A DNA stretch of 36,844 nt from contig JAJYCD010000029.1 of NCBI GenBank assembly GCA_021778635.1, positions 1-36,844 on the forward strand. Reading direction: 5' to 3'. The DNA comes from Actinomycetes bacterium. GTDB taxonomy: Bacteria; Actinomycetota; Actinomycetes; Actinomycetales; Cellulomonadaceae. Made by a program: the position numbers and the translations under genes. Position 1 is the first letter of the stretch; the number at the start of each line of letters is the position of its first letter. The notes beneath the pieces are model-generated. The model was not told the DNA's origin, did no database searches, and worked only from the letters and a program-made list of their open reading frames with translations. Shown here in pieces: positions 7,462 through 16,355 of this stretch.

Positions 7462-8092
7462 GGCCGGGCTGAACCGTCAGGCCGTGGTGGACCTCGCCCT
7501 CGCGGTGGTCGACGACGCGGGTCCGCGCGGGTTCGAGGACCTCACGCTCTCGGCGGTCGCCGCGCGTGCCGGCGTCGCGGTGCCGAGCCTGTACAAGCAC
7601 ATCGGCGGGCTCCCCGAGCTCCGGAGAGCCGTGGCTCGGTCCTGTGTGAGCGAGCTCGCCGAGGTGATCGAGACCGCGGTCGGCTCGGCGGTCCCGGAGG
7701 CCCAGCCGGGTGCGGCCGAGCTGCGCGCCGCCGCGAACGCCGTGCGGCTCTTCGCGCGGCGCGCGCCCGGGCGCTACGACGCCGCTCAAGGGTCGTCGTG
7801 GGCGCAGGACCCCGACGCCGTCGAGGTCCAGCAGGCCGGTGCCCGCAGCGTCACGGCGATCGCCGAGATCCTCGTGCGGTTCGCTGTCGCGCCCGAGCAC
7901 CTGATCGACGCCGTGCGTGCGGTGCGTGCCGCGCTGCACGGCTTCGTGGTGCTCGAGCTCGACGGCGGGTTCGGCATGCCCGAGGACGTCGACGGGAGCT
8001 TCCAGTTCCTCGTCGACGCGCTCGTCCGCTCGCTCGCACCGCAGCCGCTCCCCGAGGGCCGAGCGGTCCGCTCCGGTCCCGCTACCCCGTGA
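7454..8092 (+). CDS. TetR/AcrR family regulator with WHG-type C-terminal domain
   Basis: A 212-residue repressor starting at the GTG inside the end of the hydrolase gene. The N-terminal HTH is RQAVVDLALAVVDDAGPRGFEDLTLSAVAARAGVAVPSLYKHIGG (residues about 8-52). The C-terminal half has the pattern AALHGFVVLELDGGFGMPEDVDGSFQFLVDALV seen in the WHG subgroup of TetR proteins. It is translationally coupled to the hydrolase and probably autoregulates through the 15-bp palindrome at 6550-6564. Its last 11 bp overlap the end of the converging esterase gene (8082). Confidence 0.93.
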   Translation: MARAGLNRQAVVDLALAVVDDAGPRGFEDLTLSAVAARAGVAVPSLYKHIGGLPELRRAVARSCVSELAEVIETAVGSAVPEAQPGAAELRAAANAVRLFARRAPGRYDAAQGSSWAQDPDAVEVQQAGARSVTAIAEILVRFAVAPEHLIDAVRAVRAALHGFVVLELDGGFGMPEDVDGSFQFLVDALVRSLAPQPLPEGRAVRSGPATP

Positions 8093-9068
8093 CGAGGTCG
8101 CGCAGCCAGTGCAGCTGACGCCCGCGCTGATGGCCCTGGCCGCCCTCGTGCTCGTTGAACTCGTAGACCTCGATCGCCTTCGCGGGCTCCCCCCCGAGCT
8201 CCCCGTAGCGGTTGAACGCCGCGTACACCGTCGACGGCGGGCAGATCGGGTCCATCAGCGCCACCGAGAACAGCGCGGGCGCCGTCGCGCGACGGGCGAA
8301 GTGCACACCGTCAAGGTACGAGAACGTCCGGAACGCCTGCTCGACGTGGTCGCGGTGAACCGCCAGGTAGGCCGTGATCTCGGCGTACGGCTTGCTCCCC
8401 GTGAGCTCCGTCGCACGGCGGTAGTGGCACAGGAACGGCACGTCGGGCATGACCGCGGCGAGGCCCGGGACGAGGCCCGCGACGGCGAGGGCGATGCCCC
8501 CGCCCTGACTGCCGCCGGTGACCGCGACCCGCGTCGGGTCGACGCCCGGGACCGCACGCACCGCGTCGACGGCCCGCACGGCGTCGGTGAACACTCGCCG
8601 GTAGTAGTGGTCGTGCGGGTCGAGGATGCCTCGCGTCATGAAGCCGGGCGTCGCGGGCCCGGACCCGACGGGGTCCGGGGTGTCGCCGCCGTCGCCCCAA
8701 CCGCTGCCCTGGCCGCGCGTGTCCATGAACAGGTGCGCATAGCCGGCTGCCGCCCAGATGGTCCGCTCGTGGGCGAGCCCACGACCGCCGCCGTAGCCGT
8801 TGAACTCGACCACCGCCGGCAACGGCCCGGTCACCCCGGCGGGCCGCGCGAGCCAGCCCTTGATGGGGTGGCCGCCCCAGCCGGCGAACGTGACGTCGTC
8901 CAGCTCGACCATGGTCATCGCCGCGTCGACGGGCGTGAGCTCGAGGGCGAGGTCGTACGACCGCGCCTCCGCCAGAGTCGCCGTCCAGAACGCGTCGAAG
9001 TCGGCCGGCTCGTCGAGCTCGGGTCGGTAGGTGACCAGCTCGGGCCGGCTCAGGTCGTTCAGCGGCAT
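8082..9068 (-). CDS. Acetylxylan esterase / cephalosporin-C deacetylase family (CE7)
   Basis: A 328-residue carbohydrate esterase of the AXE1 (CE7) family, which removes acetyl groups from acetylated xylo-oligosaccharides and related esters. All three CE7 signatures are seen: RGQG (residues 118-121), the nucleophile GGSQGG (Ser187), and the HE pair in FNEHEGG (His307), with Asp273 in LMDPICPPSTVY as the third catalytic residue. There is no signal peptide, so it should act on imported oligosaccharides in the cytosol. ATG 9068 is set by GAGGAGA 8 nt upstream; the frame continues upstream without a ribosome site. Consistent with a plant-polymer-degrading lifestyle (inference). Confidence 0.94.
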   Translation of the reverse strand: MPLNDLSRPELVTYRPELDEPADFDAFWTATLAEARSYDLALELTPVDAAMTMVELDDVTFAGWGGHPIKGWLARPAGVTGPLPAVVEFNGYGGGRGLAHERTIWAAAGYAHLFMDTRGQGSGWGDGGDTPDPVGSGPATPGFMTRGILDPHDHYYRRVFTDAVRAVDAVRAVPGVDPTRVAVTGGSQGGGIALAVAGLVPGLAAVMPDVPFLCHYRRATELTGSKPYAEITAYLAVHRDHVEQAFRTFSYLDGVHFARRATAPALFSVALMDPICPPSTVYAAFNRYGELGGEPAKAIEVYEFNEHEGGQGHQRGRQLHWLRDLVTG

Positions 9069-9142
9069 GCGTGCTCTCCTCGGATCGGCACCGGTCGTCG
9101 GCGATCGGCGCGGACAGTCTGCCACCGACGGATGCGCGGACG

Positions 9143-10549
9143 TCAGCCGGCGAGGAAGCCCAGGACGTCGTGTCGTGTCAGCACCCCGACAGGATGACCG
9201 TCGTCGACCACCATCAGCGCGTCGGCCGACTGCAGCGCGACCCGGGCGGCCTCGACCGACTCCCCCGCGCCGATCAACGGCAGCGCGGCACCCATCCGGG
9301 CGCCGACCCGATCGGCCAGGCTCGCGGCACCGGAGAACACCGCCTCGAGCAGGCTGCTCTCGCTCACCGCGCCGACCACCTCACCGAGCATGACGGGGGG
9401 CTCCGCCGTGACGACCGGCATCTGCGAGACGCCGTACTCACGCAGGATCTCGATCGCGTCGCGGACCGTCTCGTTCGGGTGGGTGTGCACCAACGACGGG
9501 AGCGATCCCGACTTCGAACGCAGCACGTCGGCGGCCGTCGCGCCGCCGTCCGGCGCGAGGAAGCCGTAGGACCGCATCCACGGGTCGGAGAAGATCTTCG
9601 AGAGATACCCGCGGCCGCCGTCGGGCAGCAGGACGACGATCACCGCGCGCGCCGCCGCCTCGGGGTCGTCGTCCTGGAGCCGCTGCGCGACCCGCAGCGT
9701 CGCGACCACGGCCATCCCGCAGGAGCCTCCGACGAGCAGCCCCTCCTCGCGCGCGAGCCGTCGCGTCATCGCGAAGGACTCGGCATCGCTGACCGCGACG
9801 ATCTCGTCCGGCACGGTTGCGTCGTACGCCGACGGCCAGAAGTCCTCGCCGACGCCCTCGACGAGGTACGGCCGGGGGTCGCCGCCGGAGTAGACCGAAC
9901 CCTGCGGATCGGCGCCGACGACGACGACCCGCCCGCCGTCGACGGCGCTGCGACCGGCGGACGCATCCTTGAGGAACCGACCCGTCCCGGAGATGGTGCC
10001 GCCGGTGCCCACGCCGGCGACGAAGTGCGTCACCCGGCCGTCGGTGTCCGCCCAGATCTCGGGGCCGGTGGTCGCGTAGTGGCTCGCGGGGCCGTTGGGG
10101 TTGGCGTACTGGTTCGGCTTCCAACCGCCCGGAGTCTCACGTGCGAGCCGGTCCGAGACCGAGTAGTACGAGTCCGGGTGCCCCGGCTCGACCGCCGTCG
10201 GGGTCACGACGACCTCGGCCCCGTACGCGCGCAGCACGTCGCGCTTGTCCTGGGACACCTTGTCGGGACACACGAAGATGCAGCGGTACCCCTTGCGCTG
10301 GGCGACGAGGGCCAGCCCGACACCCGTGTTGCCGCTCGTCGGCTCGACGATCGTGCCGCCCGGGCGCAGCTCACCGCTCGCCTCGGCGGCCTCGATCATC
10401 TGCAGCGCGATCCGGTCCTTCACGGACCCACCCGGGTTCAGGTACTCGACCTTGGCGAGGATCGTCGCCGACAGCCCCTGCGTCACGGTCGTGAGCCGGA
10501 CGAGCGGCGTGTTGCCGACGAGCTCGGAGATGTGCTGGGCATACCTCAT
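9143..10549 (-). CDS. cbs: Cystathionine beta-synthase (PLP domain plus CBS pair)
   Basis: A 468-residue fold-type II PLP enzyme condensing serine (or O-acetylserine) with homocysteine to cystathionine. It opens QHISELVGNTPLVRL; the PLP lysine is K44 in NPGGSVKDR; the substrate loop is PTSGNTGVG; the phosphate loop is GVGTGGTISGTGR. The last ~125 residues form two CBS domains (HPNETVRDAIEILREYGVSQMPVV and GESVEAARVALQSADALMVVDDGHPVGVLTRHD). The CBS pair distinguishes it from plain CysK. ATG 10549; AGGAG lies about 14 nt away, rather far. With the metB-like gene at 1-395 it can complete reverse trans-sulfuration. Confidence 0.95.
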   Translation of the reverse strand: MRYAQHISELVGNTPLVRLTTVTQGLSATILAKVEYLNPGGSVKDRIALQMIEAAEASGELRPGGTIVEPTSGNTGVGLALVAQRKGYRCIFVCPDKVSQDKRDVLRAYGAEVVVTPTAVEPGHPDSYYSVSDRLARETPGGWKPNQYANPNGPASHYATTGPEIWADTDGRVTHFVAGVGTGGTISGTGRFLKDASAGRSAVDGGRVVVVGADPQGSVYSGGDPRPYLVEGVGEDFWPSAYDATVPDEIVAVSDAESFAMTRRLAREEGLLVGGSCGMAVVATLRVAQRLQDDDPEAAARAVIVVLLPDGGRGYLSKIFSDPWMRSYGFLAPDGGATAADVLRSKSGSLPSLVHTHPNETVRDAIEILREYGVSQMPVVTAEPPVMLGEVVGAVSESSLLEAVFSGAASLADRVGARMGAALPLIGAGESVEAARVALQSADALMVVDDGHPVGVLTRHDVLGFLAG

Positions 10550-10588
10550 CGCGGATGGGCGCTCCTGCGGTCCGGTGGTACCGACCCG

Positions 10589-11413
10589 TCAGTTCCGCAG
10601 GATCGCGAGGAGTCGCAGCAGCTCGAGGTAGAGCCACACGAGCGTCACCACGAGCCCGAACGCCGCCGACCACGCGAACTTGGCCGGGACGCCCTGCCGT
10701 ACGCCGCGCTGGATCGAGTCGAAGTCCACGATCAGCGACATCGCGGCGAGCCCGACGGCCACCAGTCCGACGACGACGCCCAGCAGACCGCTGCGCAGCG
10801 GGCCGTACGTGCCGCCGCCGACGCCGAACAGCATGAGGACCACGTTGAGGAACGAGTACGCGACGTACCCGACCATCGACAGCAGCATGACCTTGGTGAA
10901 CTTCGGGGTCACCCGGACCTTGCCGGACCGGAACAGCACGAGGCTGGTCCCGAACACGGCGAGGGTGGCCAGCACGGCCTGACCGACGAGCCCCGTGTAC
11001 GCGGTCTCGTAGAACGCGCTGATACCGCCGAGGAAGACTCCTTCGGCAGCGGCGTACAGCAGGATCAGCGCCGGGCTCGGGCTCTTCTTGAACGCGTTGA
11101 CCAGGCCGAGCACGAGCCCGACGACCGCACCGGCGATCCAGAGACCGGGCGCGAGGATCCACGTCGCCGCCCCGGTCAGGACGAGCACGGCCAGCAGGCC
11201 GGCGGTCTTCATGATGACGTCGTCGTAGGTGAGGCGACCCGTGTCCGCGGTCGTCGCCGACGGCGCCGCGTACAGCTGGTCCAGGGCCGCGGCGTCGTAC
11301 CCGGCCGTGGCGGTCCCGTACGACGCGGCAACCGTCCCCTGCGGAGCGCGTCCGCGAGCCCTCTTGCGCGGGTCGCCGAAGATCGCGCTGTTGTCGAAGA
11401 CCGGGTTGCTCAT
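10589..11413 (-). CDS. Bax inhibitor-1/YccA family membrane protein
   Basis: A 274-residue membrane protein with a soluble N-terminal ~75 residues (MSNPVFDNSAIFGDPRKRARG, then a Tyr/Ala/Thr-rich stretch), followed by about seven hydrophobic helices. The family's core is recognisable: FLGGISAFYE, the SLIVDFDSIQRGVRQGVPAKFAWSAAFGLVVTLVWLYLELLRLLA closing helices with the acidic pair in the sixth helix, and an actinobacterial-type N-terminus. BI-1 relatives are pH-sensitive ion leak channels; the bacterial role is poorly defined. ATG 11413 has AGGAGG 6 nt upstream. It lies 40 bp from the cbs gene on the same strand and may be co-transcribed with it. Confidence 0.93.
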   Translation of the reverse strand: MSNPVFDNSAIFGDPRKRARGRAPQGTVAASYGTATAGYDAAALDQLYAAPSATTADTGRLTYDDVIMKTAGLLAVLVLTGAATWILAPGLWIAGAVVGLVLGLVNAFKKSPSPALILLYAAAEGVFLGGISAFYETAYTGLVGQAVLATLAVFGTSLVLFRSGKVRVTPKFTKVMLLSMVGYVAYSFLNVVLMLFGVGGGTYGPLRSGLLGVVVGLVAVGLAAMSLIVDFDSIQRGVRQGVPAKFAWSAAFGLVVTLVWLYLELLRLLAILRN

Positions 11414-11627
11414 CGAATCCTCCTGGTCGCGGCTGTCGCGAACCCGCCGCACGGGTTCGGTGCACCGACCGTCTCGGGGCACTGTCGCTGGCCTGTTCTC
11501 ACTGTACGCAACGTGCCACGCGCCCCGGACGTTCCCACCCCGCGACCGATCGCGTCATCCTCACGGCGTACGCACAGCCGTTCTCAAGATCAGCCCCGGA
11601 ACGGTCCCACGCGGACGCACCGCTCCG

Positions 11628-11647
11628 TAGGTTCGTGTGTGCACACG
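11628..11647 (+). promoter_or_regulatory. Possible -10 box and palindrome ahead of the ABC exporter operon
   Basis: TAGGTT (11628-11633) fits TAnnnT, though its -35 is poor. Immediately after it is the palindrome CGTGTG-TG-CACACG (11634-11647), which would sit on the transcription start. Direct evidence is only the sequence symmetry and position about 55-70 nt before ATG 11700. Confidence 0.35.
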
Positions 11648-11680
11648 ACGGCACACGACTGCGCACCACGGCGCACCACC
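11641..11680 (+). repeat. Four tandem 10-bp repeats upstream of the ABC ATPase gene
   Basis: Four consecutive decamers, GCACACGACG, GCACACGACT, GCGCACCACG and GCGCACCACC, run without gaps in the leader of the ABC exporter gene. A 10-bp period puts each copy on the same helix face. They could be protein-binding iterons or a leader element; slippage-made low complexity is the alternative. Confidence 0.6.
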
Positions 11681-11699
11681 GGACGAGCTGGGGGACAGG

Positions 11700-12680
11700 A
11701 TGATCGACGTACACGGTCTGACCAAGAGGTACGGATCGAAGACGGCGGTGGACGACGTCACGTTCACCGTCCACCCCGGAAAGGTCACCGGGTTCCTCGG
11801 GCCCAACGGCGCCGGGAAGTCCACGACGATGCGCGTGATCGTCGGCCTGGACCGCCCCACCCACGGGTCTGTGACGGTCAACGGCCGCCCGTATGCCCAG
11901 CACCGCTCGCCGCTGCGCGAGGTGGGGATCCTGCTCGACGCGAAGGCCGTCCACACCGGCCGGAGCGCCTACAACCACCTGCGCGCGATGGCCGCGACCC
12001 ACCACATCCGGGCGTCACGCGTGGACGAGGTCATCGAGATGACGGGGCTGCAGTCGGTGGCGAAGAAGCGCGTCGGCGGCTTCTCCCTCGGCATGGGCCA
12101 GCGGCTCGGCATCGCGTCCGCCCTGCTCGGCGACCCGAAGACGCTGATCCTGGACGAGCCCGTCAACGGGCTCGACCCCGAGGGCGTCCTGTGGGTCCGC
12201 AACCTCGTCCGCTACCTCGCGTCCGAGGGCCGGACCGTGTTCCTGTCGTCTCACCTGATGAGCGAGATGGCCGTCACCGCGGACCACCTGATCGTCGTCG
12301 GGCGCGGCAAGCTGATCGCGGACGCCCCGGTCTCCCAGGTGCTCGCCCAGGCGTCCGGGACGACGGTGCGGGTCCGCAGCCCGCAGGCGACCCAGCTCGT
12401 CGAGCTCCTCCAGGGTCCCGGGGTGACCGTGAGCTCGACCGAGCCCGGGCTGATGGAGATCACCGGGAGCACGGCCGTGCTGATCGGCGAGGCCGCGGCC
12501 CGCGCCCAGCTCGTGCTGCACGAGCTGACCCCGGTCGTGAGCTCCCTCGAGGACGCCTACATGGCGCTGACCAAGGACGAGGTCGAGTACCACTCGACGA
12601 CCAGCGGGATCCACCCGGACCATGCGGGCGCCCATGCGGTGACCCCTGCGTCCAGCGAGCCGGACGGAGTCGACCGATGA
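11700..12680 (+). CDS. ABC transporter ATP-binding protein (BcrA/CcmA-like)
   Basis: A 326-residue cytosolic ATPase that powers the membrane protein encoded next. Walker A is GPNGAGKST (about residues 34-42), the signature is the modified SLGMGQRLGIA usual in the BcrA subfamily, Walker B is KTLILDEPVNGLDP, and the switch His is in FLSSHLMSEM. The ~100-residue C-terminal extension (SQVLAQASGTTVRVRSP onward) is common in antibiotic-type ABC-2 exporters. ATG 11700 has GGGGGA nearby; an in-frame GTG at 11637 would add a His/Arg-rich stretch encoded by tandem repeats and is less likely. Its stop overlaps the permease start (ATGA). A two-component system follows and probably controls it. Confidence 0.94.
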   Translation: MIDVHGLTKRYGSKTAVDDVTFTVHPGKVTGFLGPNGAGKSTTMRVIVGLDRPTHGSVTVNGRPYAQHRSPLREVGILLDAKAVHTGRSAYNHLRAMAATHHIRASRVDEVIEMTGLQSVAKKRVGGFSLGMGQRLGIASALLGDPKTLILDEPVNGLDPEGVLWVRNLVRYLASEGRTVFLSSHLMSEMAVTADHLIVVGRGKLIADAPVSQVLAQASGTTVRVRSPQATQLVELLQGPGVTVSSTEPGLMEITGSTAVLIGEAAARAQLVLHELTPVVSSLEDAYMALTKDEVEYHSTTSGIHPDHAGAHAVTPASSEPDGVDR

Positions 12681-13573
12681 GCACGACCACCCAGCACCCC
12701 GGTGCCCACGCGGGAGCGGCCGAGGCGACGCCTCACGGCCCCCACCTCGGCTTCGGCGGCGTGATCGCCTCGGAGTGGATCAAGTTCCGCACCGTCCGGT
12801 CGACCGTGTGGACGCTCGCCATCACCCTGGTGGTGATGGTCGGGCTGAGCCTGCTGGTCGCCTTCGGTATCACGAGCGCCATGGACAGCTCGCACGCGCA
12901 CCCGGCCGACACGGGTATCCCCGGGTCGGAGATCGTGACGCTGGGCTACTACTTCGCCCAGATGACGATCGCCGTCCTCGGCGTCCTGACCATCACGGGC
13001 GAGTACTCGACCGGGATGATCCGGTCGACGCTCGCGGCGGTCCCCCGCCGGTTGCCCGCGCTCTGGGCGAAGGCCCTCGTGCTGGCCGCGTCGACGGCGG
13101 TCGTCAGCGCCGTCGGCGTCGGCCTCGCCTACCTCGTCACCCGGCCGATGCTCTCGTCCCACGGCATGGCGGTCGACTTCGGTGACCGCACGACGCAGCG
13201 GGTCCTGATCGGCTGCGTGCTGTACCTCGTGGCCATCGCACTCCTCGGGTTCGCGATCGGAGCCGTGCTCCGACACTCCGCCGCGTCGATCGCCACCGTG
13301 CTCGGCGTGACGCTGCTGCTCCCGATCCTCGTGCTCGTGATCGGCAACTGGGTCTCCTGGGTGCGCGACCTGGGCCCGTACATGCCGACGACCGCCGGCG
13401 AGCGGATCATGTCGACGAGCACCGCGGTCCAGGCCGGCTCGTCCGGTGCGGGTGCGGGGTCGAGCTCGGGGCCGACGCCGCTGGCCCCGTGGACCGGCCT
13501 CGGCCTGCTCGCCGGCTACGTCGTCGCGGTCCTCACGCTTGCCGCCGTGATGCTGCGCCGCCGGGACGCGTGA
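12677..13573 (+). CDS. ABC-2 type transporter permease
   Basis: The 298-residue membrane partner of the upstream ATPase. After a hydrophilic His/Ala-rich N-terminus, the coupling segment ASEWIKFRTVRSTVWTLAITLVVM opens the first helix; about six hydrophobic segments follow, including TIAVLGVLTITGEYSTGMIRSTLAAVPRR, the conserved cytoplasmic-loop motif of ABC-2 permeases. ATG 12677 overlaps the ATPase stop by 4 bp, so the two are translationally coupled. Substrate unknown; peptide antibiotics or lipids are usual for this type. Confidence 0.92.
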   Translation: MSTTTQHPGAHAGAAEATPHGPHLGFGGVIASEWIKFRTVRSTVWTLAITLVVMVGLSLLVAFGITSAMDSSHAHPADTGIPGSEIVTLGYYFAQMTIAVLGVLTITGEYSTGMIRSTLAAVPRRLPALWAKALVLAASTAVVSAVGVGLAYLVTRPMLSSHGMAVDFGDRTTQRVLIGCVLYLVAIALLGFAIGAVLRHSAASIATVLGVTLLLPILVLVIGNWVSWVRDLGPYMPTTAGERIMSTSTAVQAGSSGAGAGSSSGPTPLAPWTGLGLLAGYVVAVLTLAAVMLRRRDA

Positions 13574-13595
13574 GGATCGGGTCACACTGTCGGTC

Positions 13596-14924
13596 ATGCG
13601 CCGCGCGTCCGAGATGACCGTGACCGCGGGTCGGCCAACCACCGACCCGCGGCCGCGACGCGCGTTCGACGGTCCCGCGGCGGGGCCGTTCACCGAGCTC
13701 AGCGCGCGGCGACTCGGGCCGGTGCGCCGGTTCTTCCTGCGCCGGCCCGTCGTGATGGACGTCGTGGTGCTGCTGTGGTTCGGCGTGCCTGCGCTCCTCG
13801 AGGCGGTCCTGAACGAGTCCGGCAGCCGACGTGGGGCCCTCGTCGTCTTCGCCGTCGCGGGGAGCGGCGTCCTGGCTTGGCGGCGACGGCGGCCGCTGCC
13901 CGTCGCGGTCGGGATGACGCTGCTGGGAGTGGGTCAGACCGCGGTGACCGGGTCGATGAGCGGGTACGACCTCGGGATCGCGCTGGCGGTCTACGCGGTC
14001 GCCGCGTCCCGAGCTCCGCGAGACGCCTGGCTGACCGTCGTCGCATCCGGCGGAGCGCTGTCGGCAGCGGCACTCTTGTGGGAGCGCCCGACGCCGCAGG
14101 GTGCGACCGCGAGCATGTGGACCGGGTCCGACGCACCGCACGAGACCGTCCTCGACCTGCGGGTCGCGTCGATCACCGGCGTCGTGCTGCTGCTGCTCGT
14201 GGCGATCTCGATCGGCATCAGCGTCCACAACCGTCGGGTGCACGTCGCCGACCTGGTCGACCGCGGGAACCAGCTCGCGCGGGAGCACGACCAGCAGGCG
14301 CAGCTCGCGGTCGCCGCCGAGCGCGCGCGCATCGCGCGCGAGATGCACGACGTCGTCGCGCACTCGCTCAGCGTCATGGTCGCGCTCGCGGACGGTGCCG
14401 GGGTGGCCCTCGCCCGCGACCCGGAGCGCTCGCGGCACGCCCTGGACGAGGTCGCGGCGACCGGTCGTACGGCTCTCGCGGACATGCGTCGCGTACTGGG
14501 TGTGCTGACCGAGGAGTCCGCGCCGCTCGGCCCGCAACCCGGTGGTCCGGAGCTCGCCGCTCTCGTGGACGGCTTCCGCACCGCCGGTCTGCCGGTCGAG
14601 GTCGTGACCTCAGGCGGTCCGCTGCCTCCCGACGCCGGGCTGCAGCTCGCGGTCTACCGGATCGTCCAGGAGTCGCTCACCAACACGCTGCGGTATGCGA
14701 CGGGGACCGGCCAGGTCGAGGTCCGGATCACGAGCGGTCCCGAGCACGTCACGGTGGACGTCACGGACGACGGCGGCGTCAACCGTCCAACGATGCCGAT
14801 CGGGACCGGCAGGGGCGTGATCGGGATGCGCGAACGCGCAGCCGTGTACGGCGGGATCGTCGAGGCTGGTCCGTACCGGCGAGGATGGCGTGTGCACGCC
14901 GAGCTGCGATGGCAGGAGACATGA
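13596..14924 (+). CDS. Sensor histidine kinase, NarL/LiaS-type (HisKA_3)
   Basis: A 442-residue membrane kinase. Several helices between residues 50 and 210 form the sensor, with no large extracellular domain, followed by a coiled segment and the phospho-acceptor motif AERARIAREMHDVVAHSLSVM (His251). The HATPase domain shows the N-box QESLTNTLRYA, DDGG and GTGRGVIGMRERAAVYGG. It starts 22 bp after the exporter permease and overlaps the response regulator by 4 bp (ATGA), so the ABC genes and kinase/regulator likely form one functional unit sensing cell-envelope or antibiotic stress (inference). ATG 13596 has no clear ribosome site; ATG 13614 is an alternative. Confidence 0.93.
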   Translation: MRRASEMTVTAGRPTTDPRPRRAFDGPAAGPFTELSARRLGPVRRFFLRRPVVMDVVVLLWFGVPALLEAVLNESGSRRGALVVFAVAGSGVLAWRRRRPLPVAVGMTLLGVGQTAVTGSMSGYDLGIALAVYAVAASRAPRDAWLTVVASGGALSAAALLWERPTPQGATASMWTGSDAPHETVLDLRVASITGVVLLLLVAISIGISVHNRRVHVADLVDRGNQLAREHDQQAQLAVAAERARIAREMHDVVAHSLSVMVALADGAGVALARDPERSRHALDEVAATGRTALADMRRVLGVLTEESAPLGPQPGGPELAALVDGFRTAGLPVEVVTSGGPLPPDAGLQLAVYRIVQESLTNTLRYATGTGQVEVRITSGPEHVTVDVTDDGGVNRPTMPIGTGRGVIGMRERAAVYGGIVEAGPYRRGWRVHAELRWQET

Positions 14925-15634
14925 CCCTCGGAGAGACGCCGAGCATCCCGGACGCCATCCGGGTGCTGCTGGTCGACGACCAGGCACTCCTGCGGATGGG
15001 GTTCCGCCTGGTCCTCGAGGCCGAGGACGACATCGACGTCGTGGGCGAGGCCGCGGACGGCGCCACCGCCGTCGCGATGGCGACGGCCGTGCGGCCCGAC
15101 GTCGTGCTCATGGACGTCCGCATGCCGGGGATGAACGGCATCGACGCCACCGAGCAGATCGTCGCGGCGCTGCCGTGCGCACGTGTCGTCATCCTCACGA
15201 CGTTCGACCTCGACGAGTACGCGTTCGCCGCGCTGCGGGTCGGGGCCAGCGGGTTCCTGCTCAAGGACGCGCGCCCGGCGGAGCTGATCGCCGCGATCCG
15301 CGCGGTCGCGAGCGGCGACGCCGTCGTCGCGCCCCGGGTGACCCGACGGATGCTCGAGATGTTCGCAGCCCACCTGCCGCAGCCGTCGGGCAACCGCACG
15401 ACCGACCGCCCGGACGGCCTGGACCCCCGGCTGCGTGCCCTCACCGCGCGCGAGATCGAGGTGCTCGGCGCCCTCGCCGACGGGCTCTCGAATGCCGAGA
15501 TCGCCGAGAGGTTCGTGCTGGCCGAGGCCACGGTCAAGACGCACATCGGCCGGATCCTCGCGAAGCTCGGCCTCCGCGACCGCGTCCAGGCCGTGGTCCT
15601 CGCCTACGAGACCGGGCTGGTGAGACCGTCGTGA
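14921..15634 (+). CDS. NarL/LuxR-family response regulator
   Basis: A 237-residue DNA-binding regulator phosphorylated by the upstream kinase. Receiver domain: acidic pair D19/D20, phospho-acceptor Asp65 in VVLMDVRMPGMNG, conserved Thr in ILTTFDLDEY and Lys in GFLLKDARP. C-terminal LuxR-type HTH: LTAREIEVLGALADGLSNAEIAERFVLAEATVKTHIGRILAKLGLRDR. GGCAGGAG precedes ATG 14921, which overlaps the kinase stop. Likely target is the ABC exporter genes upstream. Confidence 0.95.
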   Translation: MTLGETPSIPDAIRVLLVDDQALLRMGFRLVLEAEDDIDVVGEAADGATAVAMATAVRPDVVLMDVRMPGMNGIDATEQIVAALPCARVVILTTFDLDEYAFAALRVGASGFLLKDARPAELIAAIRAVASGDAVVAPRVTRRMLEMFAAHLPQPSGNRTTDRPDGLDPRLRALTAREIEVLGALADGLSNAEIAERFVLAEATVKTHIGRILAKLGLRDRVQAVVLAYETGLVRPS

Positions 15635-15683
15635 CCGGCCCGGCCGACGTTCATGCGTCTCGACCCCCTCGGAGGCTCTCGCC

Positions 15684-16355
15684 GTGCGACTGCTGCTGAT
15701 CCGCCACGGGCAGACGGCCTCCAACGTCGAGAGCCGGCTCGACTCGGCCGTTCCCGGTCCCCGTCTCACCGTCCTCGGCGAGGAGCAGGCCGCGGCGATC
15801 CCGGACCGCCTCACGCCGGAACGGGTCGACGCGCTCTACGCCTCGACCCAGACCCGCGCGCAGCTCACCGCAGCCCCGCTCGCGCGCCGTCGGGGGCTCG
15901 AGGTGACGATCCGCGCAGGCCTACGGGAGATCTTCGCCGGCGAGCTGGAAGGGCGGACCGACACCGAGGCGGTGACGACCTACGTCCGCATCACCCTCGC
16001 GTGGGCCGCCGGCGACGTGTCGCGCCGGATGCCCGGTGGTGAGAACGGCGTCGAGGTCCTCGAGCGGTTCGACGCCGTCGTGACCGAGGTCGCCGCGTCG
16101 GGCGCCACGGCCGCGGTGCTCGTGAGCCACGGCGCGATGATCCGCACGTGGTCGGCCGCACGAGCGCGGAACCTCGACGCCGGGTTCGTGGCGACCCACG
16201 TCCTCGCGAACGCCGGGATCGTGGTCCTCGAGGGCGATCCGGCTGTCGGGTGGGACGCGGTGACCTGGGAAGGTGCGGCCGTGGGCCGCCACGGTCCGGC
16301 AGGCGACGACGGCCTCAGCGGTCGAGCTGCAGGCGGTCCCACGAGCGGACGGTGA
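15684..16355 (+). CDS. Histidine phosphatase family protein (phosphoglycerate-mutase-like)
   Basis: A 223-residue cytosolic phosphatase. It opens with the catalytic LLIRHGQTASNVESRLDS (RHG; His8 is the phospho-acceptor), has LYASTQTRAQLTAAPLARRRGL, the acid/base Glu in LREIFAGELEG and the second His in VLVSHGAMIRTW. Such enzymes hydrolyse diverse phosphate esters; the substrate is not evident and true mutase activity is unlikely. GTG 15684 has GGAGG at 15671-15675. Its last 41 bp overlap the converging permease gene that ends at 16315. Confidence 0.92.
   Translation: MRLLLIRHGQTASNVESRLDSAVPGPRLTVLGEEQAAAIPDRLTPERVDALYASTQTRAQLTAAPLARRRGLEVTIRAGLREIFAGELEGRTDTEAVTTYVRITLAWAAGDVSRRMPGGENGVEVLERFDAVVTEVAASGATAAVLVSHGAMIRTWSAARARNLDAGFVATHVLANAGIVVLEGDPAVGWDAVTWEGAAVGRHGPAGDDGLSGRAAGGPTSGR

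Noticed and set aside
9071..13573. A 1500-codon open frame on the + strand
   Set aside because: Only its end (12677-13573) is a real gene; the rest is antisense to cbs and the BI-1 gene, with Arg/His/Asp-rich translation typical of shadow frames in high-GC DNA.
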